Source: Candidatus Butyricicoccus avistercoris (GTDB taxonomy: Bacteria > Bacillota > Clostridia > Oscillospirales > Butyricicoccaceae). Taken from it: a stretch of 64,000 bases of DNA. Where the stretch lies: NCBI GenBank assembly GCA_019113005.1, contig DXIE01000057.1, positions 1 through 64,000 on the forward strand, written 5' to 3'. Every line of letters begins with the position of its first letter. Positions within the stretch are counted from its first letter, which is position 1. The notes beneath the pieces are model-generated. The model was given only the letters and a program-made list of their open reading frames with translations. It was not told where the DNA came from and made no database searches. Positions 59,012-64,000 of the stretch are shown one piece after another. The translations under genes were made by a program, and so were the position numbers.

Positions 59012-61434
59012 AAATACAGCATACAGATGTAATAACGGGTGATAAAGATAAAAATAAATATTTATATTATCAGCTTAAAGAAAGTATATCAAAAGCGAAT
59101 AAAATAGATATTATAGTGTCTTTTTTAATGGAGTCAGGCGTTAGAATGATTTTAAACGATTTAAAATTGGCACTTGATAGAGGTGTTGAAATAAGAATTT
59201 TAACAGGAAATTATTTAGGTATAACACAGCCCTCTGCCTTGTATTTGATAAAGAAAGAGCTTGATAATAAAATAGATTTACGTTTTTATAACGACAAAAA
59301 CCGTTCATTTCACCCAAAATCATATATATTTCATTATGATAATATGAGTGAAATATATATAGGTTCTTCTAATATATCAAGAAGTGCATTAACATCGGGG
59401 ATAGAATGGAATTACCGTTTTACAAGTCTTACAAACAAAGAGAATTTTAATGAATTTTTTATTAAATTTGAGGACTTATTTTATAATCATTCGATTATTA
59501 TAGACGATGAAGAACTTAAACGATACTCTAAAAATTGGCATAAACCCGCTTTGTCAAAGGATTTAGCAAAATATGATGAACAAGATAATGTTATAGATAT
59601 ATTTGAACCTAGAGGAGTCCAAATAGAGGCGTTATATGCCCTTGAAGATAGTCGTGCAGAAGGTGCAACTAAGGGGTTGGTTCAAGCTGCTACGGGTGTA
59701 GGTAAAACATATTTAGCAGCATTTGATTCTGACAAATATGAAAAAGTGTTATTTGTTGCTCATAGAGAAGAAATACTGCATCAAGCAGCAATATCATTTA
59801 AAAATGTTAGAAAATCTGATGATTATGGTTTTTTCTATGGCAAGCAAAAAGATATAGATAAATCTGTAATTTTCGCATCAGTTGCTACACTTGGTAAAAG
59901 TCAGTATTTAAACAGTCAATATTTTTCTAAAGATTATTTTGATTATATTGTAATAGATGAGTTTCACCATGCGGTAAATGACCAATATTTGCAGATTGTT
60001 AGTTATTTTGAACCTAAATTCTTGCTAGGACTAACAGCTACTCCAGAAAGAATGGACGGTAAAAATATATATGAAATCTGTGATTATAATGTACCTTATG
60101 AAATATCACTAAAAGAAGCCATAAACAAAGGTGTATTAGTACCATTTCATTATTATGGTGTCTATGACGAAACAGATTATTCGGGTTTACATATTATAAA
60201 AGGTCGTTATGATAATAATGAACTTACACAGATTTATAAAAATAATGCTAAACGTTACGATTTGATATATAAGTACTATTTTAAATACCGTTCTAAACAA
60301 GTATTAGGTTTTTGCTGTTCAAGAGAACATGCTGAACAAATGGCAGCCGAATTTTGTAAGCGTGGTATACCATCTGTGGCGGTTTATAGTGATGCACATG
60401 GACAATTCTCAATGAATAGAGATAAAGCAATAGAACTTTTAATAAATAACAAAATTAGGGTTATATTTTCGGTTGATATGTTTAATGAGTGTTTTGATAT
60501 TGCATCGTTGGATATGGTTATGTTTCTCAGACCTACAGAATCGCCAGTGGTCTTTTTACAGCAACTTGGCAGAGGACTCAGAACTTATAAGGGAAAGCAA
60601 TATTTAAATGTGATTGATTTTATAGGTAACTATGAAAAAGCGGGTAGAGTATCACTATTATTAAGCGGTAAAAATCAGAATAGCAATAAAAAAGCATATG
60701 ACTATACGGAAATCGAATATCCAGATGACTGTATCGTTGATTTTGATATGCGATTAGTTGATTTGTTCAGAGAGATGGACAAAAAATCAATGCCTATGAA
60801 ACTTCGTATAAATAATGAGTTTTATAAAGTAAAAGAGCTTTTAAATAATAAAGTACCGTCAAGAATTGAGCTATTCACATATATGGACGATGAAGTGTAT
60901 GAATACTGTATTCGCCATGCAAAAGAAAATCCATTTCGTAGATACCTTGAATTTTTAAATGATTTAGGTGAACTATCACAGGATGAAAAAGAGTTATATT
61001 CTGGTATAGGAAAAGAATTTATTTCAATTATACAGACAACAGATATGCAAAAAGTTTATAAAATGCCTATATTATATGCTTTTTACAACAATGGCGATGT
61101 TAAAATTGCAGTAACTGAGCAAGACATGCTAATAAGCTGGAAAAAATTTTTTGATACAAATAAGAACTGGAAGGATTTTGCACCCAATATTATATATGCA
61201 GAGTATAAAAACATGACTGATAGACAGCATTTAAGCAAAGCAAAAACGATGCCTATAAAATTCTTAAAGGCATCAGGTAAAGGCTTTTTTGTTGATAAAG
61301 ATGGATATGCATTGGCACTAAGAGAAGATTTAAAAGAAATAATAACAAATAATGCATTTAAAAATCATTTTAAGGATATTCTTGAGTATAGAACTATGGA
61401 ATACTATAGAAGAAGATATTCATTATTGAATTAG
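58981..61434 (+). CDS. PLD-like (HKD) nuclease + DEAD/DEAH helicase fusion (DUF3427-type architecture)
   Basis: N-terminal FHPKSYIFHYDNMSEIYIGSSNISRSALTSGIEWN (HxK...GSxN); helicase ATGVGKT, VIDEFHHA, LGLTATPERMDG, QQLGRGLRTY. Confidence 0.88.
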   Translation: MAQPNIEKEIEIQHTDVITGDKDKNKYLYYQLKESISKANKIDIIVSFLMESGVRMILNDLKLALDRGVEIRILTGNYLGITQPSALYLIKKELDNKIDLRFYNDKNRSFHPKSYIFHYDNMSEIYIGSSNISRSALTSGIEWNYRFTSLTNKENFNEFFIKFEDLFYNHSIIIDDEELKRYSKNWHKPALSKDLAKYDEQDNVIDIFEPRGVQIEALYALEDSRAEGATKGLVQAATGVGKTYLAAFDSDKYEKVLFVAHREEILHQAAISFKNVRKSDDYGFFYGKQKDIDKSVIFASVATLGKSQYLNSQYFSKDYFDYIVIDEFHHAVNDQYLQIVSYFEPKFLLGLTATPERMDGKNIYEICDYNVPYEISLKEAINKGVLVPFHYYGVYDETDYSGLHIIKGRYDNNELTQIYKNNAKRYDLIYKYYFKYRSKQVLGFCCSREHAEQMAAEFCKRGIPSVAVYSDAHGQFSMNRDKAIELLINNKIRVIFSVDMFNECFDIASLDMVMFLRPTESPVVFLQQLGRGLRTYKGKQYLNVIDFIGNYEKAGRVSLLLSGKNQNSNKKAYDYTEIEYPDDCIVDFDMRLVDLFREMDKKSMPMKLRINNEFYKVKELLNNKVPSRIELFTYMDDEVYEYCIRHAKENPFRRYLEFLNDLGELSQDEKELYSGIGKEFISIIQTTDMQKVYKMPILYAFYNNGDVKIAVTEQDMLISWKKFFDTNKNWKDFAPNIIYAEYKNMTDRQHLSKAKTMPIKFLKASGKGFFVDKDGYALALREDLKEIITNNAFKNHFKDILEYRTMEYYRRRYSLLN

Positions 61435-61755
61435 TTTTTAATTTATAAGTATAAGTAAGAAATTGTATTAGATTATATTAAGTGGTATAATCAACTTGTG
61501 TTGTAGATTTTACACAATCAAAATTTTAAAGATGGTGTGTGAATATTATTTTATATCTTAATGTGAAATAGCAATATAGTTTTAAGTATATGATGTGAAT
61601 TTAATTATTAAGGTCTGTAGTGCTTGAGATTTATGAAAGGCATCTTTGAGTAGTGAGTATAAAATTTATCCCAGATAACTACATTTTCCATGCTCTTTAT
61701 AATCAATGATAAAATTACATAAAAGATTATTTTTGATAATATCACAAAGAAAGGA

Positions 61756-64000
61756 ATGGTGAAAAGCATACAGCAGTATGTAATTGTAGCTGGTGCTGGT
61801 ATCTCTGCTAAACCTCCTTCCAATCTTCCAAGTTGGTGGGAGTACAACAAGAAACTAATCGCTCAAATAAAAAAAGAGGCTTTGACGCTGTGCCCTGAAG
61901 CAGAAAAAATACTAGAATGTATAAATGTTGAAAACAAACTTCCTGTCCAATGCATATCTCAGGTTATTGTAAGTCAAGGTGCTGGAGAGAGCTATTTTCC
62001 ATTACTTGAGCTATTGAACAGCAAGACTCCAAATGATAACCATTTTGCATTGGCAGAACTGGCATGGCAAGGTAAATTAAAAGCTATTGTAACAACAAAT
62101 TTTGACTCACTTATTGAAACAGCATTTCGAAAGAAATCCATTCCACTTTATGTAACTGTACATAAGGAAGATTATTACGAAGCTTCACAGATAAAAACAT
62201 GTAGATTATTCAAAATCCACGGCTCAGTTTATGATAGTACTTCTATGATTGACACTATTAGCCAAAAAATGTTGGGATTGTCAAATGAGAAGCGGTTTGT
62301 TTTAGAAAATGTACTTGGTAACAGTGAAATCTTTGTAATCGGTTTCTCTGGCACAGATTTGGATTTTGATTTAGATTATATTCCATTTTCAAAAGCTTTA
62401 AATCAGGGAAGTAAACTAACATGGGTCATTCGTCCAAATAGCGAAGTTAATCCAAATATAATGCAACTTCAAAAACAATATCCTGATAATGTTCATGTAT
62501 GTGAAATGGAACTATCTGATTTCTTTTCATCTCTTAACATAAATATCCAAGAAAGTCAAGAAGTCTTAACATTAGATACAGATACAAAACTAGATAAAAG
62601 GATTGAAGAGTTGTTTTCATCTCCACATATTGGAGCACATGGATGTGTAGGTTATTGTCTTACTCTGCTGAGAATGATTGGAGACACTGAAGGTGCAAAA
62701 AAACTAGCTTCAATATACGAACAAAAAATAAACTGGTCTTCGTTAGATGTTCTTTCTGTAATGGGTATTAACGCACTTGCTATGCAAAAGATGTTTAGCA
62801 AAGATTGGAAAGGTGCTGTTCGAGTCTATAATGCTGTAATTCAATGCCACTTAGCGTTGGATCAAATATCTAAGTCTTTGCGTGCGTACACTACCCCAGA
62901 GCAATGCCAAGCACAGCAACTGGAAACCTGCAGAAATCTAACCTCTACATATATAAATCTTGCCACAGCATATTACTATATGGCTGTAGTAGACCATGCG
63001 GATACACTGAGTGATGCAAAAAAATATTTAGAACAAGCAAAAGAACAAGTTCAAGAGAAACCTGAGATTGCACAACATAGCCTCATCTTCTTTGGATTGG
63101 CAAGAGTTGAATATCAGCAAACTAAAGATATCGACCAATACATTGATAAGCTGCATGTTTGTCAACAGTTTGCTCAAAAAGAGCGAAAACTAGATACCCT
63201 AGTGGAAATTATGCTGGAAGAATGTAAAATTCACATGCAAATCGGAGAATATCCACTGGCTCATATGCTTTTAACTGACGTAAAAATTAGGCTAAAAAAT
63301 GTAGGCTCTAGTATGCTGGAGTCAATATGGGAAAAATTACACTCAGAATACCAACTCAGAACTGGAGTACACGCAAAATTGGTAACAGATGATGTACTTA
63401 GCACCCTAACGAGGTATGCAGATGAGATTGAACGAAAAATAATCATAATATATGAGGCAAAAAAGATAAAATCAGAACAAATATCATCTTTATTTTACCA
63501 ACTAGGTCTCAAATATCTATCCAAAGGAGCTTGGAAGCGTACTTGGGACTTAGCACAATGTTGCAATACTACTGCCTATACTGATATGCAAAAAGTAGAT
63601 GCATTATATATTCTTGGCTGCTCCGAGTTGGAACTAGCAAGATATTCGGAAGCCATCATCTCTTTTGAACATATCCTCAATATGGGAACCGGCATCAATG
63701 ACCTAAAATTAGGGTGGGCTCACTCAGAGCTCTGCCGTATATTTATTCGTAATAATGATATCTCTAAGGCTATCAGGCATTTCGAAGATAGTTTTGATAT
63801 CTTGCTGAATCTGGGAGATATGGAGCAACTAACAGAATCTGCTGCCAGTTGTATCATGGAGCTGTTTAGTAATAATTATATCAAACAGGCCGAAAAAGCA
63901 GCTACTCATTTATTAAGTGTTATTGATAATACAAATGCAGCAAACTTTAGAAAATATCTGGAACATTTACGCCTAACATATAATCAAAATGAAATTGAAA
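61756..64000 (+). CDS. SIR2-like domain protein with long helical/TPR C-terminus; 3' end beyond the window (not in the supplied ORF track)
   Basis: Own translation: MVKSIQQYVIVAGAGISAKPPSNLPSWWEYNKKL...GKLKAIVTTNFDSLIETAFRKK...CRLFKIHGSVYD...EIFVIGFSGTDLDFD...; in-frame TAA at 61720, then open to 64000 (748 codons). C-terminal repeats e.g. ALYILGCSELELARYSEAIISFEHIL. Confidence 0.87.
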   Translation, partial: MVKSIQQYVIVAGAGISAKPPSNLPSWWEYNKKLIAQIKKEALTLCPEAEKILECINVENKLPVQCISQVIVSQGAGESYFPLLELLNSKTPNDNHFALAELAWQGKLKAIVTTNFDSLIETAFRKKSIPLYVTVHKEDYYEASQIKTCRLFKIHGSVYDSTSMIDTISQKMLGLSNEKRFVLENVLGNSEIFVIGFSGTDLDFDLDYIPFSKALNQGSKLTWVIRPNSEVNPNIMQLQKQYPDNVHVCEMELSDFFSSLNINIQESQEVLTLDTDTKLDKRIEELFSSPHIGAHGCVGYCLTLLRMIGDTEGAKKLASIYEQKINWSSLDVLSVMGINALAMQKMFSKDWKGAVRVYNAVIQCHLALDQISKSLRAYTTPEQCQAQQLETCRNLTSTYINLATAYYYMAVVDHADTLSDAKKYLEQAKEQVQEKPEIAQHSLIFFGLARVEYQQTKDIDQYIDKLHVCQQFAQKERKLDTLVEIMLEECKIHMQIGEYPLAHMLLTDVKIRLKNVGSSMLESIWEKLHSEYQLRTGVHAKLVTDDVLSTLTRYADEIERKIIIIYEAKKIKSEQISSLFYQLGLKYLSKGAWKRTWDLAQCCNTTAYTDMQKVDALYILGCSELELARYSEAIISFEHILNMGTGINDLKLGWAHSELCRIFIRNNDISKAIRHFEDSFDILLNLGDMEQLTESAASCIMELFSNNYIKQAEKAATHLLSVIDNTNAANFRKYLEHLRLTYNQNEIE

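Noticed and set aside
61608-61850. Minus-strand 80-aa ORF overlapping the SIR2 start
   Set aside because: Overlaps the SIR2 N-terminus, has no RBS or domain; likely chance ORF.
61756-62580. SIR2 ORF as a CobB-type protein deacetylase
   Set aside because: No Cys4 zinc module, and a long helical/TPR extension; fits the SIR2_2 effector-type architecture better.
63261-63446. Minus-strand ORF inside the SIR2-TPR gene
   Set aside because: Shadow of the long plus-strand frame that encodes TPR-like helices.

Overview
The window looks like a low-GC Clostridia/Ruminococcaceae-type chromosome (an inference from gene content and synteny, not a database result). Roughly 0-50.6 kb is ordinary core genome: thrC, tig-clpP-clpX-lon-engB, ldh, a MerR/Dxs-like operon, hprK, rpmB, rpoD-dnaG, aroQ-pepP, tatD, fprA, metA, a TPP-riboswitch thiamin salvage operon, CIRCE-hrcA-grpE-dnaK-dnaJ, pncB and argGHCJBDF. 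At tRNA-Ser(GGA) (50731-50821) the character changes to an accessory region that runs to the end of the window. It holds a zeta-like toxin with a small partner, a tyrosine integrase, a DUF960/amidoligase/truncated class II glutamine amidotransferase cassette, an XRE regulator, three consecutive zinc-ribbon membrane proteins, an overlapping methyltransferase + PLD-DEAD helicase pair, and a large SIR2-TPR ORF. The SIR2-TPR ORF is missing from the supplied ORF track because it runs off the window end. The right-hand end (58.4-64 kb) is the best candidate for an under-described defence-type system. Family names come from reading motifs by eye; no searches were run.
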